A DNA stretch of 64,000 nucleotides from Buchnera aphidicola (Microlophium carnosum) (GCA_011752475.1 CP048747.1:558001-622000); one strand, 5' to 3'; shown: positions 46,402 to 56,119, counted from the first letter of the stretch. Notes: a model not told the origin generated them from the sequence alone. Numbers and translations are program-made.

Positions 46402-48146
46402 ATTTTTAAAATACATAATGCTTCATTGATATTTATTTTTTGTAATAATTTTGGTGGAGGATTTTTTAATAAACAAGGACAATAATATTCTATTTCTAAT
46501 AGTACTGAAATTCCATTAATAAGAGTCCAATTTTTTTTTTCTATAAAAACATTAACATAAAACCAATTTACTATTTCTGAAATAAATACTTGTTTTTTAA
46601 GAAATAAAAATGCGAAAAAATCTGATATAATCAAATGAACATTCCGTTTTTTTAGAAAAATAGGAATAGAAGATAAAATAACATAATTTTTTTTAAAAAT
46701 TAAACAAAATCCAATTTTTAATAACATTTCTTTCATACTAAATAAAATTAAATATTCTTGAGATGTAATATTTATTTTAATATTACTTGAAAAATATTTA
46801 GATATATTTTTTTTTTCAATATAATTTTTCAATTTTTGTTTTCTAACTATCCCTTTAGCTATCGGAAAAGAGACTAATGAAAAATTATTACGTTTACAAA
46901 TCAAACCATAACATTTACGTATAATTATTAATAATTTTCCAATAGAACATTCATATTTTTCTAAATAAGGATTTACAATGAGATCATTATTTTTGGTTAT
47001 ATGTACATTCTTTGAAATATATTTTTTTAAAAAAAAGAAAGGGATAAATGTTAAAAAAATAAAATTTAAATAACCTAAATAAGACTCTTTTATTTGGTAA
47101 ACATTATTTTTTTTTTTATACAAATAACTATACAATAAACATTTTTTTTGAACTTTCTTTAAATTAAATAAAATAGTTTCATAAATAAAACTATACACTA
47201 TATTAGGTTTATGAAATTTAATTTCATTTTTAGTGGGATGAATATTGATATCAATATTATCAGATGATATTTTTAAATATAAAATAAACGATATATTTTT
47301 TTTTCCTGATACTGCATAACAAGCAGAACGAACAGCATTAATAAAAACGTTATTATACACATACCGATTATTAACATAACAATATTGAATATTTTTAGAT
47401 TCTTTAAAATTACATGAATTTAATAGCCAACCAAAAAGAATCATATTATATTTTTTTTCTTTTATTTCTAGTACTTGATTTATATCAACTGTGTTTAATA
47501 TATCTTTTAATCTATTAATGTGATTATTTCCATTACTAATAGACTTATATTTTATAATTAATTTTTTATTATGTGTAAGAGAAAAATTTATATCAAAATA
47601 AGATAAAGCTATTTTTTTTACTACTTCACAAATCTTGAAAAATTCTAATTTTTGATTTTTTAGAAATTTAAGTCGAACCGGCATATTATAAAATAAATTG
47701 TCTACGATAATCGTAGTACCTTGAGGATGTGCTATTGGTTGCAAGCTAATATCGTTACTAGAAAACCCTTCTAAGTATATTTTCCAAGCAACATCATGAA
47801 ATTGTTTACAAGACATTAAGGTTAGTCTTGAAACAGCTCTAATACTAGCCAGAGCTTCTCCTCGAAATCCAAAAGTAGTAAGTACATCTAAATCTGATAG
47901 TGAATTAATTTTACTAGTAGCATGATGACATACTGCAAGTGACAACTCTTCTTTATGAATACCGCACCCATCATCTCTTAAAATGATAGATTGAAATCCG
48001 CTTTTTTCAACTAAAATATTAATGTTTTTCGAACCAGCATCTATACTATTTTCTATAATTTCTTTAACAACTGAAGCGGGTCGATCAATAACTTCTCCAG
48101 CAGAAATTTGACTTGATAAATCAGATGGTAATATACGAATGGGCAT
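46398..48146 (-). CDS. mutL: DNA mismatch repair protein MutL
   Basis: MutL is the GHKL ATPase coordinating MutS and MutH in methyl-directed mismatch repair. The 582-residue product (E. coli 615) has the ATPase motifs IAAGEVIDRPASVVKE-like (ISAGEVIDRPASVVKE), DDGCGIHKEEL, ATSKI and FGFRGEALASI, then a divergent linker and the C-terminal dimerisation region with LLEIEYYCPCLL. Inside the linker an in-frame run of eleven A is present (47107-47117). It is followed by miaA with an ATGA overlap. Confidence 0.96.
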   Translation of the reverse strand: MPIRILPSDLSSQISAGEVIDRPASVVKEIIENSIDAGSKNINILVEKSGFQSIILRDDGCGIHKEELSLAVCHHATSKINSLSDLDVLTTFGFRGEALASIRAVSRLTLMSCKQFHDVAWKIYLEGFSSNDISLQPIAHPQGTTIIVDNLFYNMPVRLKFLKNQKLEFFKICEVVKKIALSYFDINFSLTHNKKLIIKYKSISNGNNHINRLKDILNTVDINQVLEIKEKKYNMILFGWLLNSCNFKESKNIQYCYVNNRYVYNNVFINAVRSACYAVSGKKNISFILYLKISSDNIDINIHPTKNEIKFHKPNIVYSFIYETILFNLKKVQKKCLLYSYLYKKKNNVYQIKESYLGYLNFIFLTFIPFFFLKKYISKNVHITKNNDLIVNPYLEKYECSIGKLLIIIRKCYGLICKRNNFSLVSFPIAKGIVRKQKLKNYIEKKNISKYFSSNIKINITSQEYLILFSMKEMLLKIGFCLIFKKNYVILSSIPIFLKKRNVHLIISDFFAFLFLKKQVFISEIVNWFYVNVFIEKKNWTLINGISVLLEIEYYCPCLLKNPPPKLLQKININEALCILKI

Positions 48147-48249
48147 TACCTTATTCTCTAATATTCATTTAAAATACTATTTCAAAAAATAAAATGATAT
48201 TATCTTAAATTTTTAAGAAAAAAGAAAATTTTTTATCAACAGTTGTAAT

Positions 48250-49407
48250 TTATTTAATGTTTTTTATAATCGAATTATATTCTGACATAATAAAATGTAC
48301 TTCTTTACTATTTATAGGTAAGTTACAAATCTCTATTAACGTATCTTTTAAACCTTTTGTTTTAATTAAAGATGAAATTTGCATTGATTCTAGATCATTT
48401 GGATTTTGATAATGAAATGCTGCTGCAATACCTTTCGCCAAATTAAAGTAAGGTAATTTATATTTTATTGCTCCTAAAAGGGGTTTTATCAATCGTTCTT
48501 CTTTTCCTAATTTTTGTAATGGATTTCTTGCTATTCGCTCTAGTTTATCTGATAAAGAAGGATTTTCAAAACGCAAGAAAATTTTATTGATATAAGATAA
48601 ATGATCATTTTTATTAAAATTATAACGTTTTATTAATACTGATCCACTTTCCTCCATGGCACATCTTACAATAATGCGAATTTGTTTATCCGAAATAGCT
48701 TCTTGAATGGTTTTATATTTCTTAATTAAACCTAAATAAGCTGCTATAGCATGTCCAGTATTCAATGTAAATAGTTTTCTTTCTATAAACGAATTTAAAT
48801 TATTACTCATTTTCATATCAACTATTTTTGGTACTGTTCCTTTAAATTGAGTAATATCAACAATCCATTCTTTAAAATCTTCAGCCATTAAAAATAAGCA
48901 ATCTTTGTTATTTATCAAAGGTATAATTGTATCAATACTACAATCTATAAAACCAATGTATTCATTTAAATAATCATGATATTTTATAGGTAATTTTTTA
49001 AGAACTTCTTTTTTTAAAAAAGAAGAAGCTTGAATTTTATTTTCACAAGCAATAATATTAAGTGGTCTTATAGATTTATTTTTAATTTTTAATATTATTC
49101 CACATGTAATAATCAAAGCGATTTTATTTAGTGCACTAGGACCTGCCGCAGTTGTAATTAAATCAACGGAAGCAATTATTCTTATAATATCTGGATCATT
49201 AAAATTTATAGCACTTACTTTTTTAACATGAATAATTTTGTTTTGATTAATACCTGTTATTTTAACAAAATATTCTTTTTTATAATTAATGGCATCGACT
49301 ATATCTTGATTAACATCAGAAAAAACAACATTAAAACCGGATTCTGATAGTGTTTTTCCAATAAAACCACGCCCAATATTTCCAGCTCCAAAATGTAGTG
49401 CTTTCAT
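48250..49407 (-). CDS. mtlD: Mannitol-1-phosphate 5-dehydrogenase
   Basis: MtlD oxidises mannitol 1-phosphate to fructose 6-phosphate with NAD. The 385-residue product (E. coli 382) starts MKALHFGAGNIGRGFIGK with the Rossmann glycine motif and has NTGHAIAAYLG, a conserved active-site segment. It lies 43 bases after mtlA in operon order. MtlR, the repressor found in E. coli, is missing, so regulation by that route is lost. Confidence 0.97.
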   Translation of the reverse strand: MKALHFGAGNIGRGFIGKTLSESGFNVVFSDVNQDIVDAINYKKEYFVKITGINQNKIIHVKKVSAINFNDPDIIRIIASVDLITTAAGPSALNKIALIITCGIILKIKNKSIRPLNIIACENKIQASSFLKKEVLKKLPIKYHDYLNEYIGFIDCSIDTIIPLINNKDCLFLMAEDFKEWIVDITQFKGTVPKIVDMKMSNNLNSFIERKLFTLNTGHAIAAYLGLIKKYKTIQEAISDKQIRIIVRCAMEESGSVLIKRYNFNKNDHLSYINKIFLRFENPSLSDKLERIARNPLQKLGKEERLIKPLLGAIKYKLPYFNLAKGIAAAFHYQNPNDLESMQISSLIKTKGLKDTLIEICNLPINSKEVHFIMSEYNSIIKNIK

Positions 49408-49450
49408 GCAAATAAGTCCAATAAAATTTTATATTAAAATTAATAACAAG

Positions 49451-51361
49451 TTAAATTTTTTCAGGAGTTAAAAGTGATAAAGCTTCCCGTACATTAGTAG
49501 TATTAGATAGTATTTTAATTGTATCTTTATTATCTAATGCATTGGTAATATTACTGACTACCATAATATGCTCATCATTTTTAGCTGCAATTCCAATTAC
49601 AAGATAAGCAATATCATTAACATCTTCTCCAAAATGAACTCCTTTTGGAAACTGACAAAAAATAATTCCAGTTCTTAATATAGAATCTTTTGATTCAATA
49701 GTTCCATGTGGTAGTGCTATTGATTCTCCTAACCAAGTAGAGGCTATTTTTTCACGTTCTAACATTGAATTAATATAATCAGACTTGACATAACCTTGTT
49801 TTACTAAATTCTGACCAACAATATTGATTGCTTCTTCTTTATTATTTGCATGCTGATTAAGAACAATATTTTTTTCGCTTAGCTGAAATAAATTATGTAA
49901 TTTTTGTTTTTTATTTATATTTACAGTGTTAAAATTTTGATCTAGATTAATATCTTTTTCTAAACAAATTATATTCTTTACTAACTTTTGTACTAAATTA
50001 TCATAAAAATTACTATTAAGAAAGTTTTTTAAAGATATATGCTGAGCATATGGTGCATATTCTTGCGCTCGATGTGTTAAACTTTGATGTGTAATTACTA
50101 AATCTGCATTCTTAGGCAATACATTAATTGCCATATTTAAAACAGAAATATGAGTTAAATTAGCATTTTTTATTTTTTTACGCAGAATACTTGCACCCAT
50201 TGCACTAGATCCCATACCTGCATCACAAGCGACAATAATCGTTTTAACTTTACTAAATTCAAAAACATTAGAACTATCTTGTAATAGATTTGAATTCAAA
50301 TAATTATTACATTCTTTTATAGTGTTTTGTTTATTTTTAATGGTATAAAAATTATATTTTAATAATATAGAAGCACTAATAAAAGAAATTATAAAAGAAC
50401 AAAAAACAGAAATAATATTGGAGAAATAACAACCTTTAGGAGTCATTGCTAAAATAGATAAAATCGAACCTGGCGATGCTGCAGAAATTAAACCACCATG
50501 TAATAAAACAAGCATAAAAATACCGCTCATACCACCTAAAATAAGAGAAATTATTAATTTTGGTTTAATTAAAACATAAGGAAAATAAATCTCATGAACT
50601 CCCCCTAAAAATTCAATTACTGATGCAGCTCCAGAGGATTTAGATAGTTCACCTTTTCCAAAAAAAAACCATGCTATTAATACACCTAGTCCTGGACCTG
50701 GATTAGATTCAATTAAAAAAAATATAGAACTGTGTTTATCCAGTGTATCTTGAATGCCTAGAGGAGAAAAAATGCCATGATTAATAACATTATTTAAAAA
50801 AAATATTTTAGCAGGTTCTATAATTATAGAAGTAAGCGGCAATAAATTATAAGATACAAGAATCTTTATCAACTCTCCTAAAGAAAGAGAAATCCATTCA
50901 ATAAATGGTCCAATCGTAAAAAATGAAATGACTGCTAATATAATTCCAAATATAGCAATAGAAAAATTATTCACTAACATTTCAAAACCATATTTTATTT
51001 TATTTTCTATTTTTTTATCGAAATATTTTATAGCCCATCCACCTAAAGGTCCTGCAATCATTCCACCTAATAACATTGGTATGTTAGTACTAGTGATAAC
51101 TCCTATAGTAGTTATACTTCCAACTAATCCTCCTCTAGAATTAGCAATTAAACTACCTCCAGTATATCCAATTAAAATAGGTAAAAGATAAAAAATTATA
51201 GATGATATTAATGGCTCTAAAATTTTATTGGGTTGCCATCCTAGAGGCATGAATAAAGCAGTCATCATTCCCCATGTAATAAAAATACTTATATTAGGCA
51301 TTATCATATTACTTAAAAATTGACCAAAATTTTGTGTTTTTAATTTAATTAATGTCAACAT
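49451..51361 (-). CDS. mtlA: PTS mannitol-specific EIICBA component
   Basis: MtlA imports and phosphorylates mannitol. From the ATG at 51361 (MLTLIKLKTQNFG, in register with E. coli MSSDIKIKVQSFG) it has 636 residues (E. coli 637); a GTG three codons upstream is also in frame. Domain IIC covers about 1-340 with GGVHEIYFPYVLI; IIB has the phosphocysteine in VACDAGMGSSAMG; IIA ends the protein with the phosphohistidine in SIALPHGTIE. All three domains look active. It needs Enzyme I and HPr, which are not in this window. Confidence 0.97.
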   Translation of the reverse strand: MLTLIKLKTQNFGQFLSNMIMPNISIFITWGMMTALFMPLGWQPNKILEPLISSIIFYLLPILIGYTGGSLIANSRGGLVGSITTIGVITSTNIPMLLGGMIAGPLGGWAIKYFDKKIENKIKYGFEMLVNNFSIAIFGIILAVISFFTIGPFIEWISLSLGELIKILVSYNLLPLTSIIIEPAKIFFLNNVINHGIFSPLGIQDTLDKHSSIFFLIESNPGPGLGVLIAWFFFGKGELSKSSGAASVIEFLGGVHEIYFPYVLIKPKLIISLILGGMSGIFMLVLLHGGLISAASPGSILSILAMTPKGCYFSNIISVFCSFIISFISASILLKYNFYTIKNKQNTIKECNNYLNSNLLQDSSNVFEFSKVKTIIVACDAGMGSSAMGASILRKKIKNANLTHISVLNMAINVLPKNADLVITHQSLTHRAQEYAPYAQHISLKNFLNSNFYDNLVQKLVKNIICLEKDINLDQNFNTVNINKKQKLHNLFQLSEKNIVLNQHANNKEEAINIVGQNLVKQGYVKSDYINSMLEREKIASTWLGESIALPHGTIESKDSILRTGIIFCQFPKGVHFGEDVNDIAYLVIGIAAKNDEHIMVVSNITNALDNKDTIKILSNTTNVREALSLLTPEKI

Positions 51362-51540
51362 AATAACCACTCACATTCTTTTAAAGAATAAAATTTTATA
51401 AAATAATTTTAAAGTAAAATATTAATAATTAAATGATTCATTTAATGTTTTAAAGTCAAATATTCAATTTATACATACATAATATTTAAAAAAAATTTAA
51501 TGTATTTTTCAAATATAATATTTTTTAAAAAATCATATTA

Positions 51541-53190
51541 TTAAATCATAAAAGATTTATAAAAATCGATAAGACCTTCAGTTGAAGAATCATAACACTC
51601 ATGTTTAGTATTTTTACTTAAATGATTATAGATATTTTGAGATAATTCTTTTCCTATTTCAACGCCCCATTGATCAAAACTAAAAATATTTAATATATAA
51701 CCCTGAACAAAAATTTTATGTTCATATAAAGAAATTAATGCTCCTAAATTATAAGGATTAATTTTCCGAATTAAAATTGAATTGCTAGGTTGATTTCCTT
51801 CACATATTTTAAAAGGCAAAATTTTATTTATATCATTTTTATTTTTTTTAGATAAAATTAAATCATGTAAAATAGAACTGCTAGATTTACCAAAAGCTAA
51901 TGCTCGTGTTTGAGCCAAAAAATTAGATACTAATTTTATATGATGATCGTTTAAATTATTATGTGAAAAAACTGGAACAATAAAATCACAAGGAATTAAT
52001 TGAGTCCCTTGATGTATCAATTGATAAAATGCATGTTGACCATTAGTACCAGGTTCACCCCAAATAATAGGACCTGTTTGATAATTGACTTTTTCACCAT
52101 TTCTATTGATTGATTTACCATTGGATTCCATATTAGATTGTTGAAAATATGCAGAAAAACGATGCATGTATTGATCATATGGAAGTATTGCCTCTGTTTT
52201 AGAATCAAAAAAATTAGCGTACCAAATGCTGATCAAAGCTAATAATATTGGAATATTTTTATTATAATCAGAATTATAAAAGTGATTATCCATAGCATGA
52301 GCACCATCTAAAAATTTCTCAAAATTATGAAATCCAATAGATAATATTATAGATAATCCAACTGAAGACCATAATGAAAAACGTCCACCTACCCAATCCC
52401 AAAATTTAAAAATATTATTAATGTGAATTCCAAAATTTAAAGCATTTTGTATATTCGCTGATAAAGCAAAAAAGTGTTTTTCTAAAGCACGTTTATCTTT
52501 TGAGGAATTTAAAAACCATTTTTTTACACTACATGCATTAGTTATAGTTTCATCTGTAGTAAACGTTTTAGAAGCAATTAAAAAGATAGTTGTTTCCGGA
52601 TTTACTTTTTTTAAAACTTCAGTTACATGAGTACCATCTATATTTGAAACATAATGAATATTTAAATGATTTTTATATGGACGTAATGCTTCACTAACCA
52701 TGTATGGTCCCAAATCAGATCCACCAATGCCAATATTTACAACATCAGAAATAGATTTCCCTGTGTAACCTTTCCATTCTCCATTAATAATCATTAACGA
52801 AAAGTTTTCCATTTTTTTAAGTAAAAAATTAATTTCTAACATGACATTACAATCATTTACTATGATAGGACGATTAGTTCTATTACGTAGTGCTATATGT
52901 AATACAGGACGATCTTCTGTTTGATTTATTTTAGCACCAGAGAACATTAATTTTATTGCAGATTTTACGTCAGTTTCTTTAGCCAAATTTAGTAGATACA
53001 TTAAAGTATTACGATTCATACGATTTTTTGAAAAATCGATTAACATTTCGTTTTCGAATAAAATTGAAAATTTTTTGAATCGGTTTAAATCAGATGAAAA
53101 AAATTCTCTTAAATGAATGTTTTTTATTGTTTTAAAATGATTTTTTAAATCTTGATAAGATCTAGTATTACTAAAATTAATATTTTTCAT
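51541..53190 (-). CDS. pgi: Glucose-6-phosphate isomerase
   Basis: Pgi interconverts glucose 6-phosphate and fructose 6-phosphate, joining glycolysis to the mannitol product made by MtlD next door. The 549-residue product equals E. coli Pgi. Catalytic motifs are present: DVVNIGIGGSDLGPYM, VSNIDGTH, SKTFTTDET, GGRFSLWSSVGLSI and FDQWGVEIGKEL with the catalytic Lys. The MESNGKS and GTNGQHAFYQLIHQG segments are also family-typical. Confidence 0.98.
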   Translation of the reverse strand: MKNINFSNTRSYQDLKNHFKTIKNIHLREFFSSDLNRFKKFSILFENEMLIDFSKNRMNRNTLMYLLNLAKETDVKSAIKLMFSGAKINQTEDRPVLHIALRNRTNRPIIVNDCNVMLEINFLLKKMENFSLMIINGEWKGYTGKSISDVVNIGIGGSDLGPYMVSEALRPYKNHLNIHYVSNIDGTHVTEVLKKVNPETTIFLIASKTFTTDETITNACSVKKWFLNSSKDKRALEKHFFALSANIQNALNFGIHINNIFKFWDWVGGRFSLWSSVGLSIILSIGFHNFEKFLDGAHAMDNHFYNSDYNKNIPILLALISIWYANFFDSKTEAILPYDQYMHRFSAYFQQSNMESNGKSINRNGEKVNYQTGPIIWGEPGTNGQHAFYQLIHQGTQLIPCDFIVPVFSHNNLNDHHIKLVSNFLAQTRALAFGKSSSSILHDLILSKKNKNDINKILPFKICEGNQPSNSILIRKINPYNLGALISLYEHKIFVQGYILNIFSFDQWGVEIGKELSQNIYNHLSKNTKHECYDSSTEGLIDFYKSFMI

Positions 53191-53438
53191 TAAAAAATTT
53201 ATCTCTTATTAAAAAGTCTAATAATTTAAAGTTATTTAAATGTTTTATTTTTAAATAAAAAAAAGTTTGTAAACTATTCTAAATAATATATTTCTAATTA
53301 AAGAATTTTTATATATAATTAACATATATAATAAAAAAATTAAATAAAAAAAATATAACAAAAATACAAATTAATAATTAAATAGTTTTATTCTCATCTT
53401 GCTAAGAATTATATTTTATATTAAAGATAGAGTATTTA

Positions 53439-54002
53439 ATGATTATAAAAAATATAAAAATTAATAAAAAAAATCTCATTTGGATAGATTTAGAAATGAC
53501 TGGACTGGATCCTAAAATACATCGTATTATTGAAATCGCTACATTAATTACAGATGTCAACTTAAATATAATTTCAGAAGGACCAGTGATTCCTATACAT
53601 CAAAAAAAAGAACAAATTTTACTAATGGATAACTGGAATACAACAATTCACAAAAAGAACGGTTTAATAGAACGCGTTGAAAAGAGTTTATATGACGAAA
53701 AAAAAGCAGAATTCGAAACCATACTTTTTTTAAAAAAATGGGTACCTATTCAAGCATCGCCAATTTGCGGAAATAGTATTGCTCAAGATCGAAGGTTTTT
53801 ATTTCAATATATGCCAACATTAGAAAGGTATTTTCATTATAGATATATAGATGTTAGCACTCTTAAAGAATTAGCTTTCCGTTGGAATCCATCAATATTC
53901 AATAAATTTAAAAAAAATAATAATCATAGAGCATTAGAAGATATTCGCGAATCTATAAGAGAACTAGATTTTTATAAAAAAAATTTTTTAAAATTTAAAT
54001 AA
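53439..54002 (+). CDS. orn: Oligoribonuclease
   Basis: Orn degrades 2-5-mers of RNA to mononucleotides, an essential final step of mRNA turnover. The 187-residue product (E. coli 181) has the DEDDh motifs LIWIDLEMTGLDPKI, GNSIAQDRRFL and NNHRALEDIRESI with the catalytic His and Asp. The start gives a short extension compared with E. coli. The neighbours tRNA-Gly and amiB follow in E. coli order. Confidence 0.97.
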   Translation: MIIKNIKINKKNLIWIDLEMTGLDPKIHRIIEIATLITDVNLNIISEGPVIPIHQKKEQILLMDNWNTTIHKKNGLIERVEKSLYDEKKAEFETILFLKKWVPIQASPICGNSIAQDRRFLFQYMPTLERYFHYRYIDVSTLKELAFRWNPSIFNKFKKNNNHRALEDIRESIRELDFYKKNFLKFK

Positions 54003-54116
54003 AAAATAATTATTTAGAAAAGAAAGCTTGAAAAATATATTTTATAAATATAAAATATATTTAGAATCAATAAAATATAGAAAATTTTATATAATATATA
54101 TTATACAGAAATAATT

Positions 54117-54192
54117 GCGGAAATAGCTCAGCTGGTAGAGCACAACCTTGCCAAGGTTGGGGTCACGAGTTCAAGTCTCGTTTTCCGCTCCA
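54117..54192 (+). tRNA. glyV: tRNA-Gly (anticodon GCC)
   Basis: A 76-base tRNA including an encoded CCA. The acceptor GCGGAAA pairs with TTTCCGC, the anticodon arm is ACCTTGCCAAGGT with anticodon GCC, and the T arm is CGAG-TTCAAGT-CTCG. It closely matches E. coli glyV/X/Y, three copies of which lie between orn and amiB; one remains here at the same place. It is the only tRNA gene of the four in this window with an encoded CCA. Confidence 0.98.
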
Positions 54193-54281
54193 AAATTATT
54201 ATATAACTAAAATATTAAAAAATATTTATGTAAAGTTCAAAAATATCGTTTTTATAGTAAAATATAAAATTAAGGAGAATT

Positions 54282-55218
54282 ATGATTTTTTCGTACAAAT
54301 GGATAATTTTTTTTATTTTTTTTATTACATTTCAAATTAAATTAATTAAAGCTGAAACTAAATTTATTCAGTTTGATAGTAAAGATAATATTTTCTTTAA
54401 GAAAAACAATTCAAAAAAATACAAAATTTTTTTTTAAAAAAGTAAATTCAGTAAAAAACAAAGAAATAAACTATTTTTTTAAAAAGCAGTTATATAGACA
54501 AAATAATATCAACACATTAAAAAAAATAATAGTCGCAATAGATGCAGGACACGGTGGACGTGATCCCGGAGCAATTGGAATTCGAGGATTACAAGAAAAA
54601 AAAGTAAACATTGAAATAGCACTTCGACTTGCAAAATTGCTAAATAATGATAGCCTGTTTCATGCAATTCTAACTCGTAATAATGATTATTTTCTTTCAT
54701 TAAATAAAAGAAAAGAATTTCTCCAAAAAAATCACGTAGATTTACTATTATCTATTCACGCTGATTCTTCTAAAAAACAATATGTATCAGGAGCATCTAT
54801 TTGGATGATTTCAAAGACTAGAATGAATCGTGAAATTAGTGACTACTTAAAAAAAAACACAACAATTCTTTTTTCTAAAACAATTGAAAATATATTTAAA
54901 CAAAATCAAAATGATCTTTTTTTAAAAAAAACTATTCTAGATTTACAATATAATAATTTTCAAAAAATAGAGTTAGACTTATCTGGAAAAATATTGGAAC
55001 AACTTAAAAAAAATACAAAATTAAATAAAACATATCCAAATTATGCTAGTTTGAGTATATTAAGTGCTATTAACACACCTTCTATACTAATAGAAACTGG
55101 TTTTATTACAAATTTTTCAGAAGAAAAAAAATTAAGAACTACTGATCACCAAAATAAAATTGCTAATTCTGTTTATTTAGCCATTAAGAATTATTTTAAC
55201 AATTCATCTAAATTTTAA
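54282..55218 (+). CDS. amiB: N-acetylmuramoyl-L-alanine amidase AmiB, frame broken near a T9 tract
   Basis: AmiB cuts the peptide from septal peptidoglycan so that daughter cells separate. The ATG at 54282 has AAGGAG five bases upstream and starts a signal peptide (MIFSYKWIIFFIFFITFQ, then LIKAE). That frame ends at a TAA inside a run of nine T (54427-54435); the zinc amidase domain lies one frame over, open from before the run. Loss of one base (for example T9 to T8) joins them into about 311 residues. The catalytic domain is intact: IVAIDAGHGGRDPGAIG, LQEKKVNIEIALRL, LLSIHADSS and SILIETGFITN. The E. coli AMIN domain is absent. Without frame repair, the amidase would lack its export signal. 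Confidence 0.93.
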
Positions 55219-55250
55219 ATAATCAACACATTCAAAATACTATTTTTTTA

Positions 55251-55284
55251 TTAAGCATCTAAATATACAACTTAAGATGCTTAA
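55251..55284. terminator. Hairpin between convergent amiB and rpmE
   Basis: TTAAGCATCT and AGATGCTTAA form a perfect 10-bp stem around a 14-base loop. Flanking T and A runs (TTTTTTTA before, TAAAAAAA after) could lengthen the stem. It lies between two genes that point at each other, where a shared terminator is expected, but it lacks a downstream U-tract in either direction. Confidence 0.5.
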
Positions 55285-55328
55285 ATCCTAAAAAAATTAA
55301 TTACGAAAAAGAAAAAATAATTTTATTA

Positions 55329-55541
55329 TTATTCCTTTTTAGTAAATTTAAAACGTTTTTTAAATCTTTCAACACGGCCTCCGGTATCAATAACTCTTTG
55401 TTTTCCTGTATAGAATGGATGACATTTTGCACATATATCTAAATTTATATCATAATTAATAGTAGAAAAAATGTCAATTATGTTCCCACAAGAACAAGTA
55501 GCCGTTATCTTAGAATAGCAAGGATGAATTTTTTTTTTCAT
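55329..55541 (-). CDS. rpmE: 50S ribosomal protein L31
   Basis: L31 bridges the central protuberance and the 30S head. From MKKKIHPCYSKITATCSCGN, which matches the E. coli start, it has 70 residues; an in-frame ATG three codons earlier is less likely. The zinc-ligand cysteines are present (Cys in TATCSCGN and the pair in CAKCHPFYTGK), so this is the zinc-containing type. AGGA precedes the start. PriA, its E. coli neighbour, is absent here. Confidence 0.98.
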   Translation of the reverse strand: MKKKIHPCYSKITATCSCGNIIDIFSTINYDINLDICAKCHPFYTGKQRVIDTGGRVERFKKRFKFTKKE

Positions 55542-55587
55542 ATAAAACATTCCTAAATTAATTTTAAATATCTATATTTATTATACG

Positions 55588-55607
55588 AGTATTAATATAT
55601 TAATACT
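55588..55607. promoter_or_regulatory. Perfect 20-base palindrome between rpmE and ftsN
   Basis: AGTATTAATA is followed directly by its reverse complement TATTAATACT. It lies 47 bases upstream of rpmE and 46 upstream of ftsN, which are divergent. In such AT-rich DNA a palindrome of this size may be chance, but the central place fits an operator or a promoter overlap. No known regulator is implied. Confidence 0.35.
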
Positions 55608-55652
55608 AAAAAATTATCAATTTTTATTTATAAGAAACGACGTAAAAAATAT

Positions 55653-55901
55653 ATGTATGATAAAAAAAAAATTAATTTTATGTATTTTAATAAAAAAAAT
55701 AACAAAAATAAAAAATCAACTTTATTTATATATTTAACTTTAATATCTATATTATTTTTTTTTATTTTTTTGAATATGAATTTTAAGAAATTTTCCGAAA
55801 CAAAAAGTCAAAATTTTATACAAAGTAAAAAGAATAATGATGCATTACCTCCTAAACCAAAAGAAAAATGGAAATACATTCACAAACTAGAAAATCTATA
55901 A
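55653..55901 (+). CDS. ftsN: Cell division protein FtsN, reduced to anchor and essential motif
   Basis: FtsN triggers septal cell wall synthesis by acting on the FtsA and FtsQLB-FtsWI complex. The 82-residue product has a lysine-rich cytoplasmic N-terminus, a membrane segment (LFIYLTLISILFFFIFLNMN, about 24-43), a short stretch, and then LPPKPKEKWKYIHKLE, which corresponds to LPPKPEERWRYIKELE of E. coli. It keeps the Trp, Tyr and Leu known to be needed in the E domain of E. coli FtsN. The glutamine-rich linker and peptidoglycan-binding SPOR domain (about 230 residues) are gone with no relic in the 218 bases that follow. It lies before hslV as in E. coli. Confidence 0.85.
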   Translation: MYDKKKINFMYFNKKNNKNKKSTLFIYLTLISILFFFIFLNMNFKKFSETKSQNFIQSKKNNDALPPKPKEKWKYIHKLENL

Positions 55902-56119
55902 AATGCATATTCTGTTAAAATTTATAAGAATCAATTATTAAGCTTTCATATAATGAAACAAATTATTTAAAAAATATTCTAGAAAAATATTTTAAAAAAT
56001 AATATAAATAGAAATTATTGCTATTTAAAAAATAGTTAATTACATCTTATATAAAATATTCTTATATCAATAAAAAAATATATAAGAAATACAAATCTTA
56101 TTTTGAAGAGGCTTTTCTT

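Noticed and set aside
55902..56119. A relic of the SPOR domain after the short ftsN
   Set aside because: No SPOR-like pattern could be found in any frame of the 218 bases before hslV.
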